Part shown: positions 34,554-42,798 of the stretch, in pieces | Numbering within the stretch: the stretch's first letter is position 1 | Layout of the letters: each line of letters begins with the position of its first letter | NCBI GenBank assembly: GCA_963803295.1 | Contig: CAWDMC010000022.1 | Location: 1 to 64,000, forward strand | Reading direction: 5' to 3' | Length of the DNA: 64,000 nucleotides | From: CAWDMC01 sp963803295 | GTDB lineage: Bacteria > Acidobacteriota > Terriglobia > UBA7540 | Made by a program: the position numbers and the translations under genes | The notes under the pieces: generated by a model | The model's database searches: none | Seen by the model: only the letters and a program-made list of their open reading frames with translations | Told to the model about the DNA's origin: nothing

Positions 34554-35333
34554 TCAGGCCGCCGCCGCACCTCGCCTTCGGATTCGTCGCCAGAGATCCG
34601 GGTCTACGGGCAGTCTCCCGGCGCAACCGGATTGCAGGTTGAAGAAGCCGCCGTGGTAGCTAATCTTCCCGTACCGAAACAGCCGGGCCAGCAAGGCCAG
34701 AGCGTGCTGGGCGAGGACTTGGTTAAGAAACGGCTCTTGCTTCTGGAGGCTCTCCGCGGCGCTGCAACTGGGGAGTCCGTCATCGTCCAGGCTGCCATCC
34801 ACTGTTTCTGGGTAGAGTTCCGAGACCGTGCGCAGGCGGGTTCGGCTTCGCCGGTTGACCTGGTTCAGCGGCTCACCCAGGATGAACTGCCCGCTATCCG
34901 TTGAATTGCCAATGTCCAGGTTGTAGATCGCGTTACTCCACCCGCTGGTGCACTGCTGGACCACCGCCCGGGAGGCCCGCGTATCCACGCATCCGATGAC
35001 CACGTCGAATCGATCCAGGGGTTGCTTGCGTTGCAAATGCTCCGGCAAGGCTTCCCACCCCAGGTTCCAGAAGAGATTCAGCCGGTTCACCAGGACGACG
35101 GCTTTGAAGAGTCCGACCTCACTCAAACCGAACGGCTGGCGCACCGAGTTGGTGGGAGAAATCGTGTCCCCATCCATCACCGTCACCTGCAGTCCGGCAG
35201 GGTGACCTTTCGCCACCAGAGCGAGGTGCAGGTACGGCAAACCGCCTACGATGGCACTCCCCGTCCCGCCGCAGCCTACCACCAAAACGCGGACGCGGCG
35301 CCTCAGTAACCCGGGGTGAATACTATGTTCCAT
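34554..35333 (-). CDS. PRTRC system ThiF family protein
   Basis: A 259-aa E1-like adenylyltransferase: VRVLVVGCGGTGSAIVGGLP (nucleotide-binding GxGxxG), VTVMDGDTISPTNSVRQPFG (the D-D-N-R residues of ThiF/MoeB proteins), KAVVLVNRLNLFW, and VVIGCVDTRASRAVV. The pattern is specific for the ThiF of the PRTRC (ParB-related, ThiF-related cassette). ATG 35333 lies four bases after the stop of gene B. It is the last gene of the cassette. Confidence 0.92.
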   Translation of the reverse strand: MEHSIHPGLLRRRVRVLVVGCGGTGSAIVGGLPYLHLALVAKGHPAGLQVTVMDGDTISPTNSVRQPFGLSEVGLFKAVVLVNRLNLFWNLGWEALPEHLQRKQPLDRFDVVIGCVDTRASRAVVQQCTSGWSNAIYNLDIGNSTDSGQFILGEPLNQVNRRSRTRLRTVSELYPETVDGSLDDDGLPSCSAAESLQKQEPFLNQVLAQHALALLARLFRYGKISYHGGFFNLQSGCAGRLPVDPDLWRRIRRRGAAAA

Positions 35334-35337
35334 AGAC

Positions 35338-36042
35338 TCAGCGCTCCACAAACTGCCGCAGCGTTTCCTGGGCGTCGCTCAGGTGGCCGATCGGGAAAGG
35401 ATCCGTCCTGTCCTTCAGGCTCTGCCACAGGCCGATGAAACCGCCCGGGTGACGGGTGAGCCGCACGGCCCCGCTCGCATGGGTGAACTCGCTTTGGAAG
35501 AAGCTCACCCGCCAACTTGAAAGGGATTCCACCGCAACCTCGTCCGGAACGCGCATCGACCCCAGGCAGACTCTCCCCGCCGCATCGACGTTGTAATATG
35601 GCGCTTTCTTCAGGGCAGTCTCGCCCCCCGGCCGCTCGTCTTTTTCCAGGGCGCGCACAAACAGTTCGCGCCCCGTCACCTTAAAGACCAGAGCGGGATG
35701 CGGATAGGTACCGCCGTTCAACCGGCAAGCCTCCTGTTCCGCCCCGGCGAAGAACATTAACTCCCGGCCAGACCGTGTCCACCAGGCGATCATGTCCTGT
35801 GTGCGGGCCAGCACGTTATCCGGCAGGACCTCGGCTCGGATGCGGCTTCCCAACCCTTCCGCCAGCGTCTTCAAGAAGGCTGTGGTCAGCAACTGCCCGG
35901 GGCCGAGATAAGGTGCGCTCGTCTCTCCCCGGCTGACCACCGGATGCAGCGTGGCGAAGGTCGCTGAGCCGTCGCCGTACAAAAGTAGGGCATTTTTGAG
36001 CACAAATTTCCTGCTGGCTCCGATCGCAACGTGGGCTTCCAT
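35338..36042 (-). CDS. PRTRC system protein B
   Basis: A 234-aa protein with the PRTRC_B pattern: NALLLYGDGSATFATLHPV, LGPGQLLTTAFLKTLAEGL, DMIAWWTRSGRELMFFAG and HPALVFKVTGRELFVRALEK. A YNVDAAGRVCLGSMRVPDEV segment then precedes a C-terminal FTHASGAVRLTRHPGG. The function is unknown; it occurs only in PRTRC cassettes. ATG 36042 lies ten bases beyond the stop of F. Confidence 0.9.
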   Translation of the reverse strand: MEAHVAIGASRKFVLKNALLLYGDGSATFATLHPVVSRGETSAPYLGPGQLLTTAFLKTLAEGLGSRIRAEVLPDNVLARTQDMIAWWTRSGRELMFFAGAEQEACRLNGGTYPHPALVFKVTGRELFVRALEKDERPGGETALKKAPYYNVDAAGRVCLGSMRVPDEVAVESLSSWRVSFFQSEFTHASGAVRLTRHPGGFIGLWQSLKDRTDPFPIGHLSDAQETLRQFVER

Positions 36043-36052
36043 GGTTGGCCTT

Positions 36053-37027
36053 TCAGTCCCGGTGAATCCCTTTCTCGTTTCCCGGCATAAGGTCGATGAG
36101 GCGGCTGGCGGCCGCCAGGGTGTCGCACCCGGCGGCGAGAGTCTCAAACGCCTGCCTCACCGTTTTCGGCTCAAAGGCGTTCAGGGGAACGATCAGGTTC
36201 GGCTCGGGCACAAGCTCGAGCATATCTTGAGACTCGTCATCAAAGTGCATCTCCACGGAATCGTGCTCCGTGAAAACAATGAGAACACCGGGAAGGGGCG
36301 GATTGTTATCCATGAACTGCTCCCTCATTTCCTCGGTGAACTCGGGACGTTTTGCTTTGCCAGAGACCCGCTCGAGTTGCAGCAAAGCGTCGAGGAGGGC
36401 CTTCGCCTGTTCTCCTTTGACCTTTGTGCTCATCCGGCAAAAGGTTTTCGCACTCAGGGCCTTCCGCTTCATGCAGGCCGGCGTTGCGGCCGCCACATCC
36501 GCCCACTCGTATTGTTCTTCTTCCCCCTCCATCCACTCCCGCAGCCTCTCGACTCGCTCTTCGGCATCGAGGTAATCGTAGGTCCTCAAACAAGCGTTCA
36601 AGGCCCTGGTGAAGAGGCGGTAGAAGGTGACCGGCAGGCGCGGGTGTTCCCGTTCGAGCAAGTCGAGGGTCGGGCCGGCGACCACATAGGCGGCGCTGTC
36701 GGGCTGAAGGACCAAGTAGAGTCGCCGTCCGTCCGGGTCGTCCTCGCCAGGTTCTCCGTCGGGGTCCAGTGACTCACGCAAGGTCAAGCCAAGGTTGAAC
36801 CGCCGGCGAATGGCCCTGCCTCCATGCAAGTCGATGCACCGATTGAGCGTGGCCTGCACGTAGTCGCGGGGATCACAGCGCACCCGCCGCCAATCGGCCG
36901 GGGCCGCGATCTCCAGCTCCACCAATACCTGCGCCAGCCGGATCGACGCCCGCTCGCCCGCATGAAAATGATGCGCCACCGGAACGCCATCGAGATGGGG
37001 AATGAGAAGCGCACGTCCGCCGGCCAT
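36053..37027 (-). CDS. PRTRC system protein F
   Basis: A 324-aa protein of PRTRC_F type: PHLDGVPVAHHFHAGERASI, YVQATLNRCIDLHGGRAIRR, LYLVLQPDSAAYVVAGPTLD, TFYRLFTRALNACLRTYDYL. ATG 37027 overlaps the stop of the 78-aa gene as TGATG, which decides the start. The upstream in-frame extension lacks a ribosome site. The biochemical role is not known. Confidence 0.85.
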   Translation of the reverse strand: MAGGRALLIPHLDGVPVAHHFHAGERASIRLAQVLVELEIAAPADWRRVRCDPRDYVQATLNRCIDLHGGRAIRRRFNLGLTLRESLDPDGEPGEDDPDGRRLYLVLQPDSAAYVVAGPTLDLLEREHPRLPVTFYRLFTRALNACLRTYDYLDAEERVERLREWMEGEEEQYEWADVAAATPACMKRKALSAKTFCRMSTKVKGEQAKALLDALLQLERVSGKAKRPEFTEEMREQFMDNNPPLPGVLIVFTEHDSVEMHFDDESQDMLELVPEPNLIVPLNAFEPKTVRQAFETLAAGCDTLAAASRLIDLMPGNEKGIHRD

Positions 37028-37263
37028 CAACACAGGGGTGGAAGCCATCCGGGGGGTGGGGCAAGCGGTGTGGCATTGCCGGCGCGCCGTTCCGCCCCGA
37101 CCGCTCGCGCGAGGGTAACGGCCAGGCTTTGTAGTTCTCGACATTGCGCAAACCTCGCCATAAGGGTTCGATTACGAGGGTGGCGGCCCTCGGCCAGGCG
37201 AGCGAGTTCGGCCAGGACCGCCTGCTTCTGTTTTGTTCTTCGGGTACCAGAACCGGCGTCCAT
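37027..37263 (-). CDS. Unnamed PRTRC-operon ORF, 78 aa
   Basis: It lies between C and F and is coupled to both: ATG 37263 is five bases after the stop of C with AAAGGA upstream, and its TGA overlaps the F start. It is basic and helical (TRRTKQKQAVLAELARLAEG, then RFAQCRELQSLAVTLARAVG). It matches no PRTRC protein that I know. The tight coupling supports translation. Confidence 0.6.
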   Translation of the reverse strand: MDAGSGTRRTKQKQAVLAELARLAEGRHPRNRTLMARFAQCRELQSLAVTLARAVGAERRAGNATPLAPPPGWLPPLC

Positions 37264-37268
37264 CGTCG

Positions 37269-37475
37269 CTATCCTTTCGTGCCTATGCTCTTCACCAATC
37301 GATAGAGCAGCCGGTCGCCCACCACCTCCGGCCCGGTGATCGCGGCGGTCACGATTTCGGGGAATTGCGTCGCGTAAAAAGCGCGGACGTCCTCAACCGT
37401 TAGTCGCGGATTGGGGTCGGGAAGGTTCATGCCTAAATACGTAAAAAATCGTATCAGAGGGCTAGCCTGGAGCAT
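37269..37475 (-). CDS. PRTRC system protein C
   Basis: A 68-aa protein with the full PRTRC_C pattern: RFFTYLGMNLPDPNPRLTVE, VRAFYATQFPEIVTAAITGP, VKSIGTKG at the C-terminus. It resembles small ubiquitin-like or assembly proteins in length, and the cassette ThiF could act on a C-terminal glycine; this is inference. Its end is indeed ...GTKG. A strong GGAGGTG site precedes ATG 37475, and the start overlaps the E gene by 22 bases. Confidence 0.9.
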   Translation of the reverse strand: MLQASPLIRFFTYLGMNLPDPNPRLTVEDVRAFYATQFPEIVTAAITGPEVVGDRLLYRLVKSIGTKG

Positions 37476-37945
37476 CCGTCTTCACCTCCTCCTCCTCCTG
37501 TTATAATCGCCCTGGCCGCCGGTTCCTGCGCCGGTAGCGTGTCTCCAAAGAGGCTCGCCGTCGCAGCAGGCGGCGTGGGGTTAGGGGCGGGAGCCGGGGC
37601 AGCAGAATTCACGGCTGGCTTGTCCGCCGCCTTCTTCCTGCGCTCCTCGGCCTTCTTCCTCGCTTCTTCCTGGGCCGCTTTGGCCGCGGCCTCCATTTCG
37701 GCCTTCACGGCGGCCAGGGTGTTACCCAGTTGTTGGTGGCACTCGACGTAGTTCGCTAGGAGCTTTCCCAGCTCGGCGTCGAGTTCAGCGGGCGCCCCGG
37801 TGCAGCTCAGCGGGGCGCTGAGCGCGGGATTCTCGCTTTCGGACTTGGTAGCCATCACATTCACACGCAAGGTTTGGTCATCCACGCGGGCCACCGTGAT
37901 CATCACCGTGCGGTCCGCGAGCAGTGGCATCAGTTCAACAAACAC
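37454..37945 (-). CDS. PRTRC system protein E
   Basis: A 163-aa protein: VFVELMPLLADRTVMITVAR, then DQTLRVNVMATKSE and ALSAPLSCTGAPAELDAELG, which is the PRTRC_E pattern. A lysine/alanine/glutamate coiled coil (AAKAAQEEARKKAEERRKKA) and a Pro/Ala linker follow. GTG 37945 is chosen because GGAGAAGGGAG precedes it. It follows SSB by about 100 bases. Confidence 0.85.
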   Translation of the reverse strand: MFVELMPLLADRTVMITVARVDDQTLRVNVMATKSESENPALSAPLSCTGAPAELDAELGKLLANYVECHQQLGNTLAAVKAEMEAAAKAAQEEARKKAEERRKKAADKPAVNSAAPAPAPNPTPPAATASLFGDTLPAQEPAARAIITGGGGGEDGCSRLAL

Positions 37946-38048
37946 TGTTGCTCCCTTCTCCTGGTTGGGTAGCCGGTAAGAAGACTCTGACTGCCGGCGA
38001 AAGCACCTGCCTGAACAATGGGCGCCAATCACTTGACGCCCCTTGTCT

Positions 38049-38474
38049 TCAGAAAGGGCAATCCCCCGGATCGTCCTCGGCTTGCGTCGTCACCGAGCCA
38101 GGTTCCGCGGGCGAGGCTTCGGTCCCGTTGGGACTTTTCTTTCCTCCGAGCAACCGCACCTGCGAGATAACCACCTCGGTCACGGTCCTCTCTTCTTCGT
38201 TGCGGTCGGTATACTTTCGCGTCTGCAACCGGCCTTCCACGAACAGTTCGCGGCCCTTATCAATATAGTCGCCGCAGATTTCCGCCACGCGTTGAAATGC
38301 CACGCAGCGCACCCATTGGACACGTTCCTGTTTCTGCCCGCTGCCATTCCTGAAGGACTCGTTGATGGCCAGCGAGAAGGTGGCCACAGGCTTGCCGCCG
38401 GAGGTGAATTTGACCTCCGGCTTCTGGCCCGCTCGGCCGAGCAGGATGACTTTATTGACTCCGTTCCATGACAT
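38049..38474 (-). CDS. ssb: Single-stranded DNA-binding protein
   Basis: A 141-aa SSB with the OB fold pattern: MSWNGVNKVILLGRAGQKPE, GGKPVATFSLAINES, VQWVRCVAFQRVAEICGDYI, KGRELFVEGRLQTRKYTDRN, VVISQVRLLGGK. The acidic tail ends DDPGDCPF, matching the conserved D-x-P-F type tip that recruits partner proteins. AAGGAG precedes ATG 38474. It heads the PRTRC operon and is probably the element's own SSB, not the housekeeping copy. Confidence 0.93.
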   Translation of the reverse strand: MSWNGVNKVILLGRAGQKPEVKFTSGGKPVATFSLAINESFRNGSGQKQERVQWVRCVAFQRVAEICGDYIDKGRELFVEGRLQTRKYTDRNEEERTVTEVVISQVRLLGGKKSPNGTEASPAEPGSVTTQAEDDPGDCPF

Positions 38475-39150
38475 TTGAAACTACTCCTTTCTACGCTTCG
38501 AGCCTGGGACGCCTCCCTGTTGCCCAGGTGGCAAGAGGATTCCGATCTCTGACAGCGGCCAGGCTGCCGTTTGCATTCTGAAACTGACAACAAACTACAG
38601 CAGCACGGTGACTTGCGAACCGCACCGCATTGAAACACCGACTCCTGCTTGAAAAAAAGCTGAGCCGCCTGAGGTGACAGGACTGGCTGGTGTGGGGCAC
38701 CTGCACCTACGCTTCGCCGAGTGCAGCTTGGATCTCGATTGACGAAGCCAGTGCCGGTGAGTCAAGCTTTCAGTCAGCGCGAGGAGTCCAGTCCTTACGC
38801 TGGTGGACGCCACGTCCGCGACCCGGGAATCTCTGCCACAGGCTCCGGCGTGTTAGCCAGAACGGACAATCCCACAGGCTCAACTTCGGTCGAGGGTTCT
38901 GGCGTTTGAGAACGGCGCGGGGATGATGCAAGGTGACAAGCTCAAGTCTGAGTCCATTCCGAGAGCGGGAGAACGCGTCGAACCATGAGAAGAGAGTCCG
39001 GAAGAAGCCGTGTCGTCTAAATTGTTCTGCACGACTGACTCAACAGAAGCCAACGGTCTGCAAATCGCTGATTTTGAGCGTCAGCTCTACTTTGAAGACA
39101 CGCAAGCGTATCAGACCCCTTCTTCTGATAGAATGGCACACGAGGAGCTT
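38475..39150. other. Intergenic region between the PRTRC operon and the TA pair
   Basis: There are about 675 bases without a convincing gene. It should contain the promoter of the minus-strand SSB-PRTRC operon and, at its right end, that of the toxin-antitoxin pair. I would expect ParB-related and PRTRC D genes here if the cassette were complete, and neither is present. Confidence 0.45.
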
Positions 39151-39426
39151 ATGGCGATTACCCTTCGACCCGAACACGAACAACTGGTTAGCGAGGCTCT
39201 ACGTTCTGGCGTTTATCGGACCCCTGACGAGGTGATCGGAAGAGCCCTGGAAATGCTTAAGCTGCAGGATCAGTGGCTCCATGACCATCGTGACGCCATC
39301 CACGAGAAGATCGCCCGAGGCCTAGCGCAGTTGGACCGAGACGAAGGTGTTTCCGGGGAGGCATCGCGGGCCCACGTCCAGCAAAGAAAGAAGGCGTGGT
39401 TGGCCGATAATGAACCAAACTCATGA
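39151..39426 (+). CDS. ParD/CopG-type antitoxin
   Basis: A 91-aa protein with a ribbon-helix-helix N-terminus (MAITLRPEHEQLVSEALRSG, VYRTPDEVIGRALEML) and a flexible charged C-terminus that would bind the toxin. ATG 39151 has GAGGAG upstream; ATG 39133 is a possible alternative. Its last codons overlap the toxin start by ATGA. It is a type II antitoxin by position and fold. Confidence 0.82.
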   Translation: MAITLRPEHEQLVSEALRSGVYRTPDEVIGRALEMLKLQDQWLHDHRDAIHEKIARGLAQLDRDEGVSGEASRAHVQQRKKAWLADNEPNS

Positions 39427-39728
39427 ACGGGTATATCGTCTCACCGGAGGCGGAAGATGACCTCTTTGAGATTTGGTCCTACTTTGCGCGAGAAGCCGGC
39501 ACTTCCACAGCCAACCGGATCGAATCTGAACTTTACGAGAAATTCGGGGATCTGAGCCGGTCACCCGGGCAAGGACACCTGCGGTCTGATTTGACCAATT
39601 TGCCGGTCCTCTTCTTTCCCGTTTATCAGTTCATGATTGTCTATCGGGCGAAGACTCCACTGGAGATCGTCGCCGTATTACATGGCAAACGCGACGTGCA
39701 GAGTATTCTGAAAGACCGGCCTCATTGA
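39423..39728 (+). CDS. ParE/RelE-type toxin
   Basis: A 101-aa protein: YIVSPEAEDDLFEIWSYFAR, ESELYEKFGDLSRSPGQGHL, VYQFMIVYRAKTPLEIVAVL, HGKRDVQSIL. This is the ParE/RelE superfamily pattern with conserved C-terminal Arg and the HGxRD motif. It is coupled to the antitoxin. The pair sits about 250 bases outside the left end of the prophage-like element. Confidence 0.87.
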   Translation: MNGYIVSPEAEDDLFEIWSYFAREAGTSTANRIESELYEKFGDLSRSPGQGHLRSDLTNLPVLFFPVYQFMIVYRAKTPLEIVAVLHGKRDVQSILKDRPH

Positions 39729-39962
39729 GGGCATTCAACCACTCTCCCCGAATAGCGGATCTGGGAATCGCCCTGGGGAGTGGGTTCACGGTCTTCCGGG
39801 TTGTATACTTCCATCGATTCGCGTGTGCGAGAGGAGACATAAGCGCAGGCGCTTAAGCCCTGGTTTCCGAGGTGAGCAAAAAGGTGAGCAAAACCCCTAT
39901 AACTGCGCACGCCAGCCCGACCAAGGTGAACTGTAACTCCTTGATCCGACGTAGATGAGCGC

Positions 39963-40018
39963 GCCGGCAACGGTTTCGTAAACCGTAGGTCGGGGGTTCG
40001 ATTCCCTTCGCCGGCTCC
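39963..40018 (+). pseudogene. D-armless tRNA-Thr(CGT) remnant at attL
   Basis: GCCGGCA (39963-39969) can pair in six of seven positions with the 3' acceptor strand CGCCGGC before TCCA. It is followed directly by an anticodon arm ACGGT-TTCGTAA-ACCGT (anticodon CGT), variable region, and T-arm with GTTCGATT. No D-arm lies between them, so this is not a standard functional tRNA. The 3' half is the phage attachment repeat. Confidence 0.55.
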
Positions 40019-40020
40019 AT
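39975..40020 (+). repeat. attL: 46-bp direct repeat (tRNA 3' half)
   Basis: The 46 bases from TTCGTAAACCGTAGG to CGCCGGCTCCAT are identical to 49483-49528. The repeat covers the anticodon loop to the CCA end of a tRNA-Thr(CGT). The integrase gene ends nine bases away at 40029, the usual arrangement for tRNA-targeting integrases. Confidence 0.92.
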
Positions 40021-40028
40021 TTTTTCAA

Positions 40029-41129
40029 TCACTTACCTTGATTTCCGAAAACCGCAAAACTTCTGGTGCTACTAGCGGTGCTACTTGGGGCCGGGCTTTG
40101 GGCGAGACACTCGACGGCACCGGCCAGATATTGCGGCGCAAGATGCGCGTAACGCTTCGTGGTGCTGATCTGGGAGTGTCCCATAAGCTCCATAACCGCA
40201 CCGAGAGGAACGCCCTCCATGACCAAGCGCGAGGCGAACGTGTGCCGCAGATCGTGCCAACCGAAATCGTTGATCTCCGCCTTTAGGCAAACCTCCCCAA
40301 ACCACTTGTCCGGCTCACCCGAGAACACTAGCGCCCTTGAGATCACACGCGGGATAGAAGCGAGCGTCCGCCGGAGGACGGAGTTCATGGGAATGTTCCG
40401 AGGTTTATGGTTCTTGCTTCGAGGTAGCCGGATAATGCCCACCCGCAGATTGACGTGCTCCCACTTGAGGCCGCCGTCCGGCACTTGGGCGGTGCGATAT
40501 TGCTCCGACCGTCGCATCCCGCTGTGGAGAGCGACCAGAACCTCCGGTTCGCGCTTTGGGCACTCTTCTCGGATGACTTTCATCAACGCCGCTTCCTCCT
40601 CGGCCGTAAGGAACCGGACGCGCTCGTTTTCTTCCTTGCGCTTCTTGATCTGTCGCGCCGGATTCCACTCCGTCTTGCGGTTATGGATGGCTTGTTGGAA
40701 AACCCCCGATACCGTGGAGCGATGACGGTTGACCGTCGCTGGAGCCCACTCACGCTCCGCCGCGAGATCGCTAAGGACGCCATCGAGACGTCCCGGTGTG
40801 ATGTCGGCGACCGGAACGTCGTTGAGGCTCTTAAGCGCCTGAAGGTGGTCCTCGTCATCGCGCCAGGAGCGTTTATGCCCTTTCGCCAACTTCAGGTATT
40901 CCGCCGCGATGTCACCAAAGAGCAGTGGGCGGACCTTGACCATCTTCTTGGGGAAAAACTTTCCTTCGCGTCTCTCCGTCCGGCGCTTCTCGATGTAGGC
41001 TTTGGCTGTTTCGAGGAGAGGCCCGGCTTTCTCCCGATGGAGCCGCCCGTTCTGGTCACGGTAGCGAATCCAGTATTGCTCATCCCGGATGAACACTCCG
41101 CGTGGCAGTTCGTCTGGCTTCTTCTTCAT
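40029..41129 (-). CDS. int: Phage tyrosine integrase
   Basis: A 366-aa integrase: an N-terminal arm-binding region (GVFIRDEQYWIRYRDQNGRL), a core-binding SAM-like domain (HLQALKSLNDVPVADITPGR), and the catalytic domain with ALHSGMRRSEQY (Arg), WHDLRHTFASRLVMEG (His-x-x-Arg), LMGHSQISTTKRYAHL (His and nucleophilic Tyr). ATG 41129 has GGAAAGGG upstream and overlaps the previous stop (ATGA). It abuts attL. Confidence 0.93.
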   Translation of the reverse strand: MKKKPDELPRGVFIRDEQYWIRYRDQNGRLHREKAGPLLETAKAYIEKRRTERREGKFFPKKMVKVRPLLFGDIAAEYLKLAKGHKRSWRDDEDHLQALKSLNDVPVADITPGRLDGVLSDLAAEREWAPATVNRHRSTVSGVFQQAIHNRKTEWNPARQIKKRKEENERVRFLTAEEEAALMKVIREECPKREPEVLVALHSGMRRSEQYRTAQVPDGGLKWEHVNLRVGIIRLPRSKNHKPRNIPMNSVLRRTLASIPRVISRALVFSGEPDKWFGEVCLKAEINDFGWHDLRHTFASRLVMEGVPLGAVMELMGHSQISTTKRYAHLAPQYLAGAVECLAQSPAPSSTASSTRSFAVFGNQGK

Positions 41130-41689
41130 GATTTTCGTCCCTTTCCTTTTTTCTTCGCCTCGGCTCTTTTCCGCGCCTTGCGCCAAGCCGGGCCGTGCTC
41201 CGCCCACCAAAGTCGTTTCAGTTCGCGTTGACCCGAACCGGCGCACTTTTCACCGCAATACCGTTGGTTCTTCTTCTCAGCTACAAAGCAGGGAGCCGGG
41301 CATTCAGGGTTTGCGCACAGCCGCATGCGATGGCTCGCCTTCCCCATCGTCCATAAAGCGGCGGCGATGCGGTTCCATTTTTCGACCTCTTTGTGCTTTG
41401 GATTGGGTGGGTCACACCGGTAGAGAGCTGCGGTTAAAGTCGCGAACAAAAAGGCTTCACGCATGCGAAGCGTCGGTTGCTCCCACGCCTTGCGCACATC
41501 ATGCGCTATGAGGAGCGGATAGTCGCTCGGGCAAAACTCCTCGAACCGCCGCCGCAGACGAGCCAGCGCGGCGATTTCATCTTTCTCCTCGGGGTACGGC
41601 CACTCAGCCAATGGAGAGTTCGCCAATTCCACGAGAAACCCAATCCCGCGTTTCGAGTCAATCTCCGATGCTAGAAGGGATACGGTCAT
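41126..41689 (-). CDS. CGNR-type zinc-finger protein
   Basis: A 187-aa protein with a C-terminal CGNR-like zinc finger (MRLCANPECPAPCFVAEKKN followed by QRYCGEKCAGSGQREL) and a very basic tail. The N-terminal half (ARLRRRFEEFCPSDYPLLIA) resembles the stress-domain part of CGNR proteins. ATG 41689 is preferred, with AGGGA upstream; the upstream extension is cysteine-rich and unlikely. It is coupled to the integrase. Confidence 0.7.
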   Translation of the reverse strand: MTVSLLASEIDSKRGIGFLVELANSPLAEWPYPEEKDEIAALARLRRRFEEFCPSDYPLLIAHDVRKAWEQPTLRMREAFLFATLTAALYRCDPPNPKHKEVEKWNRIAAALWTMGKASHRMRLCANPECPAPCFVAEKKNQRYCGEKCAGSGQRELKRLWWAEHGPAWRKARKRAEAKKKGKGRKS

Positions 41690-41830
41690 TTCCCTGCTAG
41701 AAGACTTTTGGTTTTCTATTTCCGCTTGCTTTTCCGCATCCACCGCGCAACTATACACCACAAGGCACGACTGTGCAAGACAGAGGATCAACCCGCAAAC
41801 CAGTCCACCTAAGAGAGGTCCGCTAAAAAT

Positions 41831-42028
41831 ATGCCAATAACGATGACGATGAAAGACGCGGCCCTAGAGTCCGGTCTGAGTGTCCGGCTCTTGTATCGGC
41901 TGATCGGCCAAGGCAGGCTCAAATCAAGAACGATTGGCCGCCGACGGCTGATCGACTATCGATCACTCCACGAATTGGTGACTGGCGCGAAACCCGCGAA
42001 ACAGTCCTCTCGCCGAGGCACGAAATGA
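41831..42028 (+). CDS. Excisionase/AlpA-like helix-turn-helix protein
   Basis: A 65-aa protein with a MerR/AlpA-type HTH: MKDAALESGLSVRLLYRLIG, then GRLKSRTIGRRRLIDYRSLH. A basic tail follows. It is probably the excisionase or regulator, divergent from the integrase pair. It overlaps the next gene by ATGA. Confidence 0.8.
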   Translation: MPITMTMKDAALESGLSVRLLYRLIGQGRLKSRTIGRRRLIDYRSLHELVTGAKPAKQSSRRGTK

Positions 42029-42798
42029 ACAAGCCGCCCGCCTTTCAGTTCTATGTGAAGGACTGGCGTAGCAGCCCAACGGTGCTGCGGATGAGCATGC
42101 ACCATCGTGGCGTGTACATCACGCTGCTGGCTGCCGCCTGGGACAACGACCAGCCGGGCACTCTGCCACTTCCGGTCGAAGTCGCCGCGAGATCGGTGGG
42201 ACTTGACGTCCGAAGTCTCCGCGACTTCATGTCGAAGTGTCCCCGATGTTTCGAAGAGATCAATGGGAAATTGGTCAATCGCAAGCTACTTGAGCAAGCA
42301 GCTAAGATGAGGGAAATCAGCGAGAAGCGGTCCGAAGCGGGGAAGCTAGGCCACCAAACAAATGCTGAGCAAGTGGACAGCACTGCATTTGCCCCTGCGG
42401 TTGCACCTGCACCTGCGGGAAAAAAGAAAGTAATAGTAACTCCGATTCCACCGGAGGCAACGGACCTCGCCGAGCAACTCTTCAGGCGAATGCGGGAGAA
42501 CAATCCCAATTGCAAGGTAACCGAGCACCAGAAAAGAAACTGGGCGAACGACGCCCGTCTCATGATTGAGCAGGACGGGCGACAGCCTGAGGACATCGCG
42601 GCCGTCATCGACTGGTCACAAAGTGACTGGTTTTGGTGTGCCCACACGCTGCAGATGGCCAAAGTCCGCAAGGATTTCGATCGTTTTGTTTTACTGATGA
42701 GGAAGCCCGACGGCAACGGAGGGAAAAATGCCAAGTCAAAAAATGATCCCAATGTGGCGCTCGCAGCAGCAGCAGCCTTCGACGAGCGTCGAGCTTAG
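42025..42798 (+). CDS. DUF1376 (YdaU-like) phage replication protein
   Basis: A 257-aa protein with an N-terminal DUF1376 domain (PPAFQFYVKDWRSSPTVLRM, HHRGVYITLLAAAWDNDQPG, NGKLVNRKLLEQAAKMRE). A Pro/Ala linker and a C-terminal replication-type region follow (HQKRNWANDARLMIEQDGRQ, then VIDWSQSDWFWCAHTLQMAK). DUF1376 proteins occur in phage replication modules. It overlaps the following gene by 71 bases in another frame. Confidence 0.85.
   Translation: MNKPPAFQFYVKDWRSSPTVLRMSMHHRGVYITLLAAAWDNDQPGTLPLPVEVAARSVGLDVRSLRDFMSKCPRCFEEINGKLVNRKLLEQAAKMREISEKRSEAGKLGHQTNAEQVDSTAFAPAVAPAPAGKKKVIVTPIPPEATDLAEQLFRRMRENNPNCKVTEHQKRNWANDARLMIEQDGRQPEDIAAVIDWSQSDWFWCAHTLQMAKVRKDFDRFVLLMRKPDGNGGKNAKSKNDPNVALAAAAAFDERRA

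Noticed and set aside
39963..40018. Functional tRNA-Thr
   Set aside because: No D-arm can be found between acceptor and anticodon arm, so it is listed only as a remnant.
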